A stretch of 5,200 bases of DNA, from NCBI GenBank assembly GCA_015655535.1, contig JAATEW010000381.1, positions 1 through 5,200 on the forward strand, given 5' to 3'. The DNA comes from Hyphomicrobiales bacterium (GTDB lineage: Bacteria; Pseudomonadota; Alphaproteobacteria; Rhizobiales; Beijerinckiaceae). Below, one piece after another: positions 1 through 5,122 of the stretch; the stretch's first letter is position 1, and each line of letters starts with the position of its first letter. The notes under the pieces were generated by a model. It saw only the letters and a program-made list of their open reading frames with translations. It did not search any database and was not told the DNA's origin. The translations under genes and the position numbers were made by a program.

Positions 1-195
1 GCCGATCAGCACCAAGGCGGCAATGTCGCGCAAACTTACGCCGCCGCCGGGCATCCATTGCCGCAATCTTTGCTGGACCCGGCTCAGCATTTCCTCAAGG
101 TCGGGCGGCGTCGATCCGCTCGGTCCTTGCCCCCACGGGCCGGGATTGCCGGGCTTCCAGCTTCCGCCGCCATTGCCGTTACTGGTCCAAGGCAT
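1..195 (-). CDS. hflK: HflK, FtsH-modulating membrane protein, N-terminal part
   Basis: This is the start of a gene that continues past the left edge; 65 codons are present. The product begins MPWTSNGNGGG and has a Gly/Pro/Trp-rich cytoplasmic leader (about residues 5-30, including GNPGPWGQGP), then a charged helix (DLEEMLSRVQQRLRQ, 32-46) and the beginning of a hydrophobic segment (IAALVLIG, 58-65) that should be the single membrane helix. This leader-helix-membrane layout is typical of HflK. In the known family, HflK pairs with HflC to form a large SPFH-domain membrane complex around the FtsH protease and modulates its activity. The start at 195 is supported by a GAAAGG ribosome site about 8 bases upstream. 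The position downstream of folA fits the common alphaproteobacterial order folA-hflK-hflC. The SPFH domain itself is outside the window, so the call rests on the N-terminus and context. Confidence 0.88.
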   Translation of the reverse strand, partial: MPWTSNGNGGGSWKPGNPGPWGQGPSGSTPPDLEEMLSRVQQRLRQWMPGGGVSLRDIAALVLIG

Positions 196-248
196 GAAAG
201 ACCTTTCAAAAAGTTCAGCCGGGGTGCCGATCGCCCGATGTGACGCGC

Positions 249-276
249 TTTATCGGCGGGTAGTCTTATAGAACAA
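249..276 (-). promoter_or_regulatory. Candidate promoter for hflK
   Basis: On the minus strand a TTGTTC -35-like box (276-271) and a GATAAA -10-like box (254-249) are separated by 16 bases, which would place the transcript start near 241 and leave a leader of about 45 bases before the hflK start. A second AT-rich word, TATAAG, lies just inside the spacer. This is pattern matching only. hflK could instead be read through from folA. Confidence 0.3.
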
Positions 277-338
277 GTTCACCCAAATGTAGGGTGTCTT
301 TTGCAAAATCGCTCGGCGGTTTCGCCTATGGTGAAGAT

Positions 339-363
339 ATCGCTTGGGAGAGTTCCAAGCGAT
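339..363 (-). terminator. Palindrome between folA and hflK, possible terminator or attenuator
   Basis: A perfect 9-bp inverted repeat (ATCGCTTGG at 339-347 and CCAAGCGAT at 355-363) encloses a 7-base loop. It begins 63 bases beyond the folA stop and lies upstream of the candidate hflK promoter. It would form a stable RNA hairpin on either strand. No run of U follows on the folA side, so it is not a textbook intrinsic terminator. It could equally be a protein-binding operator or an mRNA 3'-end stabiliser. Confidence 0.4.
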
Positions 364-426
364 TGTCCGTTAAACCGGCCAGCCTCATATAGAATTCCTG
401 CATATAAATGCCGTAGGAGTTGAAAA

Positions 427-936
427 TCAGCGGCGGCGGTAATCGACAAACGAAAATGTCGCATCGTCCTTATCGGCCTTCGGTGGCCGCTCACGGTTTT
501 CTTCCTCCCATTGCGACCAATTGATGGCGGGAAAGAATGTATCGCCGTCTGGTGCGAGGTCGACAAAGGTGATCTTCATCCTGTCCACTTGGTCGATCAT
601 GGCCGCATAAAGTTCGGCTCCGCCCGCGAGAATGATCTCTTGCGCCTGCATGGCTTTGGCGCGTTCCGTGGCGCGGGCGAGCGCAGCCTCGATCGAATAA
701 ACGACATGCACGCCCTCGGCGGTGAAGCCAGGATCACGCGTGACGACGATGGTTTCGCGCCCCGGCAACGGCCGTCCGATCGATTGGAAATTCTTGCGCC
801 CCATGATCATGGGCTTTCCCATCGTCAACATGCGAAACCGTTTGAGGTCGCTCGTCAAATGCCAGGGAAGGCTATTGTCTTTGCCGATCACGCCATTTTC
901 GGCGATGGCGGCGATGAGGGTCAGCGGCGGAGTCAT
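427..936 (-). CDS. folA: Dihydrofolate reductase
   Basis: The 169-residue product reduces 7,8-dihydrofolate to tetrahydrofolate with NADPH in the cytoplasm, restoring the cofactor oxidised by thymidylate synthase. Family signatures are clear: the Met20-loop region GVIGKDNSLPWHL (15-27), the substrate-binding acid D30 and F34 (equivalent to E. coli D27 and F31), the NADPH-binding stretch MGRKNFQSIGRPLPGR (45-60), the second nucleotide motif IILAGGAELY (101-110), and GDTFFP near the C-terminus. The length is close to that of E. coli FolA (159). The ATG at 936 lies in an ATGA overlap with the stop of the upstream acetyltransferase gene, and no good Shine-Dalgarno sequence precedes it, so translation probably depends on coupling to that gene. 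ThyA, its metabolic partner, is encoded about 2 kb away on the same strand. I see no sign of horizontal transfer or damage. Confidence 0.96.
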   Translation of the reverse strand: MTPPLTLIAAIAENGVIGKDNSLPWHLTSDLKRFRMLTMGKPMIMGRKNFQSIGRPLPGRETIVVTRDPGFTAEGVHVVYSIEAALARATERAKAMQAQEIILAGGAELYAAMIDQVDRMKITFVDLAPDGDTFFPAINWSQWEEENRERPPKADKDDATFSFVDYRRR

Positions 937-1444
937 AGGCGAACGGGATCAGTCTTGCCGGCTGCGAGCGACGCAAGGCTGGAAAGCGCGTCTCCCTCGC
1001 AACGGCAATTGGTCCATTCATCCATCATCACGGCGCCCATCGCCTTGTAGAAGGCAATCGACGGCGCATTCCAATCGAGCACCGACCATTCGAGCCGGCC
1101 AAGATTTTCGCCGACGCAGCGCGCGGCAAGGCGGCCGAGAAGAGCCTTGCCGATGCCGCGCCCGCGAAAGGCGGGACGCACATAAAGGTCTTCGAGCCAA
1201 ATGCCGTGGCGTCCGCGAAAGGTCGAGAATGTATAAAACCAGATGGCAAGCCCGCGGGCTCGCCTTCATGCTCCGCCATATCGCAGAAGACCCGCGGCTC
1301 CGCGCTGAAAAGCGCCTGCGCCAGCGTGCCGGTCGTGGCATCGACCGCAGCGCTGAGCTTTTCATAGGCTGCGAGTTCGGTGACGAGCGCGAAGATCTGG
1401 TCGGCGTCGGCGGGCACGGCGGGACGAATGTGAATGAGCGCCAT
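933..1444 (-). pseudogene. GNAT acetyltransferase, SAT (SSAT/thialysine acetyltransferase)-like, frameshifted
   Basis: Two adjacent reading frames together encode a complete GNAT-fold acetyltransferase. The first frame runs from the ATG at 1444 and reads MALIHIRPAVPADADQIFA; the correct continuation after about codon 65 lies in the -1 frame and reads LAIWFYTFSTFRGR, IWLEDLYV, RPAFRGRGIGKALL and VLDWN..AFYKAMGA. One base seems to be missing near 1250. Repaired, the protein would have 170 residues, close to human SAT1 and SAT2. The acetyl-CoA loop is RGRGIG (94-99) and the expected catalytic Tyr is Y133. The family transfers acetyl from acetyl-CoA to polyamines or thialysine; the substrate here is unknown. 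Read as written, translation leaves the fold at codon 65 and stops near 1028 (138 residues, no acetyl-CoA site). The far end overlaps the folA start as ATGA, so the pair looks like one operon. A sequencing error, a recent mutation or programmed slippage could each explain the break; no classic slippery heptamer is visible. Confidence 0.85.
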
Positions 1445-1608
1445 GGCGCTTTATGTTCCGTCCCTCGGCCCGATTCAAGCGTGTCGAAGCGATAAACCTC
1501 TATCCGATCAAGCACCCAAGCGTTAAAAGCGTCCTCGAAAGCATAATAGGCGTCGCGGCAAGCGGCTGCCGGCCTGGTTCTCGAATTCCCGCAGTTTCAA
1601 AAGCTTGT

Positions 1609-1634
1609 GGGATCTGGAGAGGGGCGGGGCGGGC
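1609..1634 (+). other. G-rich tract upstream of the 1687 gene, possible G-quadruplex
   Basis: Four G runs (GGG at 1609-1611, GGGG at 1621-1624, GGGG at 1626-1629, GGG at 1631-1633) lie 50-80 bases before the 1687 start. The last three are separated by single C bases; the first loop is 9 bases, longer than the strict quadruplex rule. The tract sits just before the candidate promoter of the next gene. Structure and function are unproven. Confidence 0.3.
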
Positions 1635-1650
1635 TTTTCTGCGATCTCTG

Positions 1651-1656
1651 TTATAA
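1651..1656 (+). promoter_or_regulatory. Candidate -10 box for the 1687 gene
   Basis: TTATAA lies 31 bases before the ATG at 1687 in an otherwise GC-rich divergent gap, so a transcript could start near 1663. No good -35 hexamer is present at the usual distance; that place is occupied by the G-rich tract. This is weak evidence. Confidence 0.25.
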
Positions 1657-1686
1657 GACGGGAAACCACCTTTCAAAGGAACATCC

Positions 1687-2169
1687 ATGGCTTCGCCCGC
1701 GCCACTGACCCTCCTCGCGGATTCCTATAACGGCAGGCATTACGAGATCACGCTTGAAAAGCGCGAGGCCGATACGGCTTGGTTGCGCATCGAGATCTGG
1801 AACTCAAGCCTCGATCATCGCCGCGACGACCCGAGCAAGGACGACGTTCTGAATTTTTATGACGTTCGCTACGACAAAGTCCGGCGGCTGGTCTGCAAAG
1901 CCAAAATGAACGGCTCCTATCCGACCATTACGCTCGGCCTCAATCCGGCGACCGACGAGAAGAAAGCCTATATCCGCGTTGTCGTTGGGGAATCCTTCGC
2001 CTATATCGTCGACGGCACTTTCGATTACACCGTCGAAAAAGAAAATTACGCCGCGTTCATTAAATTCCTGGCGGATTGCGAGTTTCCAGACATCGAAGAG
2101 TCTGTCATCAGAAACGAGAAAGCCGTTATCAAGGAAGGCGCCGGCCCGATGTCAGGCCGCGGCAAATAA
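1687..2169 (+). CDS. Uncharacterised soluble 160-residue protein
   Basis: I do not recognise this family. The ATG at 1687 follows a good ribosome site, AAAGGA at 1675-1680, with a 6-base spacer, and codon choice resembles the neighbouring genes, so it is very probably a real gene. The protein has no signal peptide and no membrane segment. It is rich in charged and aromatic residues and shows alternating strand-like stretches (HYEITLEKR at 18-26, WLRIEIWN at 32-39, AYIRVVVGESFAYIVDG at 94-110), followed by a helix-like segment (YAAFIKFLADCEF, 121-133) and a charged tail ending GPMSGRGK. This suggests a mainly beta cytoplasmic domain with a C-terminal helix. There are two Cys (C70, C131) but no metal-binding or nucleotide-binding motif that I can see. 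It stands alone: a hairpin terminator follows about 45 bases after its stop, and the next gene has its own leader. Function is unknown. Confidence 0.8.
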   Translation: MASPAPLTLLADSYNGRHYEITLEKREADTAWLRIEIWNSSLDHRRDDPSKDDVLNFYDVRYDKVRRLVCKAKMNGSYPTITLGLNPATDEKKAYIRVVVGESFAYIVDGTFDYTVEKENYAAFIKFLADCEFPDIEESVIRNEKAVIKEGAGPMSGRGK

Positions 2170-2208
2170 TCCAGGAAACCGCTTAGACAATGGCATGGAT
2201 TCTTCGTC

Positions 2209-2275
2209 GCCATAGCTCGGCTTTCAGCCGAGCGTTCTTTATTTTCAGACGGGCGCGCAAAGTGTGCCCTATGGC
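2209..2275. repeat. Structured intergenic repeat folding as a three-way junction
   Basis: An outer 6-bp stem (GCCATA at 2209-2214 with TATGGC at 2270-2275) encloses two hairpins that abut it exactly: 2215-2233 (8 bp, loop TTC) and 2251-2269 (8 bp with two G-U pairs in RNA, loop AAA), joined by a 17-base linker. Flanking words on the minus strand, GTCATTGCGAG (from 2290) and GGCGACGAAGAATCC (from 2211), resemble a palindromic repeat that I recall as common in alphaproteobacterial intergenic DNA, here apparently with extra sequence in the middle. Membership of that family is from memory and not checked. It has no gene content of its own. Confidence 0.6.
2215..2245 (+). terminator. Rho-independent terminator of the 1687 gene
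   Basis: An 8-bp perfect stem (GCTCGGCT / AGCCGAGC) with a 3-base loop is followed by the T-rich stretch GTTCTTTATTTT. It lies about 45 bases after the stop codon at 2169, in the right orientation to end that transcript. The hairpin is also one arm of the larger structured repeat. Confidence 0.65.
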
Positions 2276-2330
2276 TTCTCGCAATGACGGTTCGACGATC
2301 GAGTCCTGACTCTAGAGTGGTGTCTGATCC

Positions 2331-2795
2331 ATGAGCTATGTGAAGCACATCTTGCAGCCGGGGGAAGAGATCCTCGTCGTCGGCAAAATTCATTGGATCA
2401 TTTATGTGCCGGGCTTGTTGTGGCTGCTCTGCGCGGCCGTTGCCTTCGGCGCCTCCGTTCATTTCAAATATACCCACTATCAATGGCCAGCCCTCGTGCT
2501 GGCCATTGTGTTTCTTGTCCTGGGGCTGGCCGGTGTTTTGCGTGCCTGGTGGAAAAGCTTCACGACCGAGATCGCGGTCACGACGACGCGCGTCGTGCAT
2601 AAGAGAGGATTCATCAATCGCTATACGAACGAGATGAATATGGACAAGGTCGAGTCGGTTACCGTCGACCAGTCGATACTCGGCCGGTTGCTCGATTATG
2701 GTACGATCTCGATCCGGGGTACGGGGCAGGGATTTGAGAAACTGAAACTCATCTCGCACGCGATCGAGCTGCGCAACGCGATCACATCACGGTAG
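2331..2795 (+). CDS. Membrane protein with bacterial PH domain (YdbS/DUF304-like)
   Basis: The 154-residue product has a short cytoplasmic start containing LQPGEEIL (8-15), two membrane helices (about 22-44 and 52-71), and a C-terminal bacterial PH-like domain (about 75-150). The domain shows the family pattern: EIAVTTTRVVHKRGFI (80-95), EMNMDKVESVTVDQSILGRL (101-120) and LDYGTISIRGTG (121-132). Proteins of this kind (bPH_2, Pfam DUF304, E. coli YdbS/YdbT relatives) sit in the inner membrane with the PH domain in the cytoplasm; their molecular role is poorly known. The ATG at 2331 gives the full two-helix layout; only a weak purine stretch (GAGTGG) precedes it. The gene appears to be a single unit, separated from the previous gene by a terminator and facing thyA tail to tail. 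The family call is firm; the function is unknown. Confidence 0.9.
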   Translation: MSYVKHILQPGEEILVVGKIHWIIYVPGLLWLLCAAVAFGASVHFKYTHYQWPALVLAIVFLVLGLAGVLRAWWKSFTTEIAVTTTRVVHKRGFINRYTNEMNMDKVESVTVDQSILGRLLDYGTISIRGTGQGFEKLKLISHAIELRNAITSR

Positions 2796-2816
2796 ATCGC
2801 GGATTCTGCGATCTTT

Positions 2817-2998
2817 GGTGCGCGACCCGCTTCCCTTGCGGGAGAGGGGGCGGCGGGAGAAGCCGACCGGGTTAGCGAGCCTTCACGCCTTTCTGCATGA
2901 TTACGGTTGTAAGGTGTGCCACTGAGAGATCGCCACCGACCCTCATCCGCCTCGCTCGGCTCGGCACCTTCTCCCGCAAGGAGAGAAGGAACGCACAC
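2817..2998. repeat. Inverted-repeat intergenic element between convergent genes
   Basis: The convergent gap holds two opposed copies of a core: CCTTGCGGGAGA at 2834-2845 and TCTCCCGCAAGG at 2970-2981, a perfect 12-bp inverted match that extends to 15 bp with one G-U pair. Looser similarity continues outward (GTGCGCG near 2819, CGCACAC near 2992). The right half, CCCTCATCCGCC through CCTTCTCCCGCAAGG, resembles an interspersed repeat that I remember from rhizobial genomes; this was not checked. No open frame here looks like a gene. Confidence 0.6.
2967..2989 (-). terminator. Hairpin downstream of thyA, possible bidirectional terminator
   Basis: CCTTCTC (2967-2973) pairs with GAGAAGG (2983-2989), and an inner CC/GG pair closes a GCAA tetraloop with one bulged A. 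It lies about 28 bases beyond the thyA stop and 170 beyond the PH-protein stop. No strong U run follows on either strand, so termination is possible but not certain. It is one half of the larger inverted repeat. Confidence 0.4.
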
Positions 2999-3016
2999 TA
3001 TCGTTGGCGAGCCAAT

Positions 3017-3826
3017 TCAGACCGCCACTTCCGCCTTGATTGCGGGATAGGGATCGTAATCCTCAATCACAATATCCTCGTAGCGGAAATCGAAAATCGA
3101 CGTCACTGTGGGGTTGAGCTTCAGGCGGGGCAAGGCGCGCGGCGTGCGCGAGAGTTGCTCGCGCGCCTGGTCGAGATGATTGAGATAGAGATGTGCGTCG
3201 CCGAACGTATGGACGAAGTCGCCGGGTGCGAACCCCGTCACCTGCGCGACCATATGGGTCAGAAGCGCATAGCTCGCGATATTGAAAGGCACGCCCAAAA
3301 AGACATCGCCCGAGCGCTGATAGAGCTGGCACGACAGGCGCCTTGTGCCGTCCTTGTCTTCCGCCACATGGAATTGGGAGAGGCAATGGCAGGGAGCCAA
3401 AGCCATGTCGCCGAGATCGGCGGGATTCCAGGCCGACACGATATGGCGGCGCGAAAACGGGTTGCGCTTCAAATCCTCGATCACGTTTGATATCTGATCG
3501 ATCGTCCTGCCGTCGGGCGCCTGCCACGACCGCCATTGCCGGCCGTAGACGGGTCCGAGATTGCCGTTCTCGTCAGCCCATTCGTCCCAGATACCCACGC
3601 CGTTTTCCTTGAGATAGGCGATATTCGTATCGCCTTTCAAAAACCAGAGAAGCTCATGAACGATCGATTTCAAATGCAGCTTTTTCGTCGTGACGAGGGG
3701 AAAGCCCTCGCTGAGATCGAAGCGCATCTGATGGCCGAAGAGCGACAGGGTGCCGGTGCCGGTCCTGTCGGCTTTTTCCTGACCCTCAGTGAGGATTTTG
3801 GCGAGGAGATCGAGATAGGCGCGCAT
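3017..3826 (-). CDS. thyA: Thymidylate synthase
   Basis: The 269-residue enzyme methylates dUMP to dTMP using 5,10-methylene-tetrahydrofolate and releases dihydrofolate, which FolA recycles. It is cytoplasmic and normally a homodimer. Key residues align with E. coli ThyA: the early RTGTGTLSLFG (21-31), R126-R127 that contact phosphate across the dimer, the nucleophile C146 in LAPCHCLSQF, RSGD (171-174), N182 in GVPFNIASY, H212 and Y214 in DAHLYLNH, and the C-terminal IKAEVAV. Positions after C146 are shifted by 5 from E. coli because of a small charged insertion (EDKDGTRR in place of ADGK), which accounts for 269 rather than 264 residues. The start at 3826 matches the conserved MRAYLDLL opening; only a weak GGA precedes it. 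The CPBP protease gene lies 63 bases upstream on the same strand, so co-transcription is possible. The gene looks intact. Confidence 0.97.
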   Translation of the reverse strand: MRAYLDLLAKILTEGQEKADRTGTGTLSLFGHQMRFDLSEGFPLVTTKKLHLKSIVHELLWFLKGDTNIAYLKENGVGIWDEWADENGNLGPVYGRQWRSWQAPDGRTIDQISNVIEDLKRNPFSRRHIVSAWNPADLGDMALAPCHCLSQFHVAEDKDGTRRLSCQLYQRSGDVFLGVPFNIASYALLTHMVAQVTGFAPGDFVHTFGDAHLYLNHLDQAREQLSRTPRALPRLKLNPTVTSIFDFRYEDIVIEDYDPYPAIKAEVAV

Positions 3827-3858
3827 TGTTCCGTTTATTTAGGTATCGTTGAACGGAT

Positions 3859-3891
3859 GATCTTTCCAAAGGTCTGCGACTCTTTGGGATC
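3859..3891 (-). promoter_or_regulatory. Inverted repeat in the CPBP-thyA junction
   Basis: CCAAAG (3866-3871) pairs with CTTTGG (3882-3887) around a 10-base loop, and the flanking GATC words (3859-3862 and 3888-3891) can also pair if a TTT bulge is allowed. The structure covers the CPBP stop codon and precedes the thyA start by about 33 bases. It could be an attenuator or a processing site; no U run follows, so simple termination is less likely. Confidence 0.3.
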
Positions 3892-4750
3892 ATCCTATAT
3901 TGAACGCGGCCAGCCCGTAGGCGATCGCGTTAAAAAACGCGTGAAAGGCGATCGAGGCCTTGAGACTGCCTGTCACTTCGCGCATGCCGCCGAGCGCAAG
4001 CCCGATCGGAAACACGACCAGGGCATAGACATGTGTGCTTTCATAATGGGCGCCCGCGAAAAGCACGGCACTCACCAGAAGCGCTACCCATAGACCGAAA
4101 CTGGCGCGCAGGCTCGTATAGACCCAGCCGCGAAACAGAAGCTCTTCCGTCAGCGGTGCGAAGACGACGGCTAGGATGAAAAGCATGAAGGCTGCGAGGC
4201 CTTCCTTTGGCACGGTGAACCAGTCTTTCGACGGCGGATATAGGGTCCCGATGAGCAAATTTGCCACCAGACCGTAAATAAACGCCGCGCCCGCGATGAG
4301 CCAGAAGGTGCGGCTGGTCTTCCACAGCGCCCAGGGTCGCCACCCGATGAGCTGGCGCCAGGCGCCACCGCCGCGCAGCCGCGCCAGCGTCAGGACTGTG
4401 AGGCTGAGCGCGAGATAGACGGCGAGCGAAAGGCCAAGACCGATATGCAGCGCCAAGGCCGGGTTGCCGGCGCTATCGGCTTCGAGCTGCCGCAGGCGGT
4501 CAAGCGGCGGCGTCCAGCCGAAGGCAAGGCCGTCGGCGAGCCAGGCAAGGCCGGCTGCGACCGCCGCGTAGACGATGGTTATGACCAGGATGGCCACCAA
4601 GCTCAGGCACAATCCGAGCAGCCCATAGGGCTTCGCACTGTCCAAACCGGCAAGGACACCGCTCGGACCGGGGGTCGGAGGGGGCTCGGAGGCCGCCGTT
4701 TCGGGCCGCGGTGTCTCTTCGTTGTCGATGGTCTGATCGATGTTGCGCAT
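3890..4750 (-). CDS. CPBP-family intramembrane metalloprotease (CAAX protease/Abi-like)
   Basis: The 286-residue product has a proline-rich cytoplasmic tail (ETPRPETAASEPPPTPGPSG, 12-31) followed by several hydrophobic helices (about 43-70, 98-123, 148-170, 185-200, 219-235, 240-255, 265-283). The three catalytic motifs of the CPBP (Rce1-like) family are present: EELLFR (202-207), FAGAH (231-235) and HAFFN (270-274), giving E202/E203, R207, H235, H270 and N274. Members of the family are membrane-embedded glutamate-dependent proteases; eukaryotic Rce1 trims CAAX proteins, while bacterial members are linked to bacteriocin immunity, signalling or unknown roles. The substrate here is unknown. The start at 4750 keeps the tail and has no clear ribosome site; a later start is possible. 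The gene lies upstream of thyA and is divergent from ssrA. The family call is strong and the function open. Confidence 0.93.
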   Translation of the reverse strand: MRNIDQTIDNEETPRPETAASEPPPTPGPSGVLAGLDSAKPYGLLGLCLSLVAILVITIVYAAVAAGLAWLADGLAFGWTPPLDRLRQLEADSAGNPALALHIGLGLSLAVYLALSLTVLTLARLRGGGAWRQLIGWRPWALWKTSRTFWLIAGAAFIYGLVANLLIGTLYPPSKDWFTVPKEGLAAFMLFILAVVFAPLTEELLFRGWVYTSLRASFGLWVALLVSAVLFAGAHYESTHVYALVVFPIGLALGGMREVTGSLKASIAFHAFFNAIAYGLAAFNIG

Positions 4751-4846
4751 CCGTCATAATGCCCCGGCGGGTTTCGGGGGCTTCGATCGCATCAAAAGTG
4801 ATTGAAACGGAATAGCCTGATTCGACCCCCGTCCGGCGATCAACTC

Positions 4847-4875
4847 TTTCTTATTCCGCAAGCCGCGCCTATATT
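4847..4875 (+). promoter_or_regulatory. Candidate ssrA promoter
   Basis: TATATT (4870-4875) is a good -10 box and TTTCTT (4847-4852) a weak -35 at a 17-base spacing. The predicted start, about 4882, falls just before the acceptor half of the permuted tmRNA. The position supports the call more than the -35 match does. Confidence 0.45.
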
Positions 4876-4960
4876 GTTTTTGCTGGTTCTCCGGCTATGG
4901 CGATAAACGACTTCGAAATAAGCTCTTCGGACCCGGGGGCGGTACCCGGCGCCTCCACCA

Positions 4961-4998
4961 TATTCAGTCTGTGCGAAAACGCACATACTGAATTTGAC
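4961..4998 (+). other. Internal transcribed spacer of pre-tmRNA, hairpin
   Basis: The spacer between the acceptor CCA and the coding-piece 5' end folds into one long hairpin: ATTCAGT (4962-4968) with ACTGAAT (4987-4993), a C-T mismatch, then TGTGCG (4970-4975) with CGCACA (4980-4985), and an AAAA loop. In known two-piece tmRNAs this segment is removed during maturation. RNase P would be expected to cut at 4998/4999; that is inference from tRNA processing. Confidence 0.8.
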
Positions 4999-5083
4999 GG
5001 GGGCGAAATAGGTTCGACGGGGAGTGTAAAGGATGTTCTTTCGCTCGGCATGGCTCCACCGTCATCGGGCTAAACTTATAGTT

Positions 5084-5122
5084 GCCAATGACAACTATGC
5101 TCCGGTGGCCGTTGCCGCGTAA
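5084..5122 (+). other. tmRNA tag reading frame, ANDNYAPVAVAA
   Basis: The resume codon GCC at 5084 opens a 12-codon frame, ANDNYAPVAVAA, ended by TAA at 5120-5122. The AND start and a hydrophobic VAA end are typical of alphaproteobacterial tags; the terminal AA is what ClpXP-type proteases recognise. The exact tag gives an independent handle on taxonomy. Confidence 0.93.

Noticed and set aside
427..936. folA as an acquired trimethoprim-resistance gene
   Set aside because: No integron or insertion sequence is nearby and the gene sits in its usual chromosomal place beside hflK.
511..1495. Long plus-strand open frames (511-1050 and 722-1495)
   Set aside because: They are antisense to folA and the acetyltransferase gene, Arg/Pro-rich and without any family motif, as expected for shadow frames in GC-rich DNA.
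2046..2759. Minus-strand 237-codon open frame
   Set aside because: It crosses the ends of two genes and a terminator repeat on the other strand; its composition is shadow-like, while the plus-strand PH-domain protein has a clear family match.
2817..2998. CRISPR array or insertion-sequence ends in the convergent gap
   Set aside because: There are only two cores in opposite orientation, with no regular spacing, no transposase frame and no target-site duplication.
2897..3490. Plus-strand 197-codon open frame
   Set aside because: It runs through the intergenic repeat and antisense to thyA, whose protein match is unambiguous.
3890..4750. CPBP protease as an abortive-infection defence gene
   Set aside because: The family includes Abi-type proteins, but the surroundings are housekeeping genes with no other defence genes or mobile element, so a phage-defence role is not supported.
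4041..4757. Open frames nested in the CPBP gene (4041-4343, 4171-4368, 4445-4759, 4500-4757)
   Set aside because: All are alternative frames of a gene whose membrane helices and three catalytic motifs are intact.
4869..5051. Minus-strand 60-codon open frame over the tmRNA gene
   Set aside because: It lies antisense to the structured ssrA RNA, which fully explains the sequence; such frames are a common false annotation.
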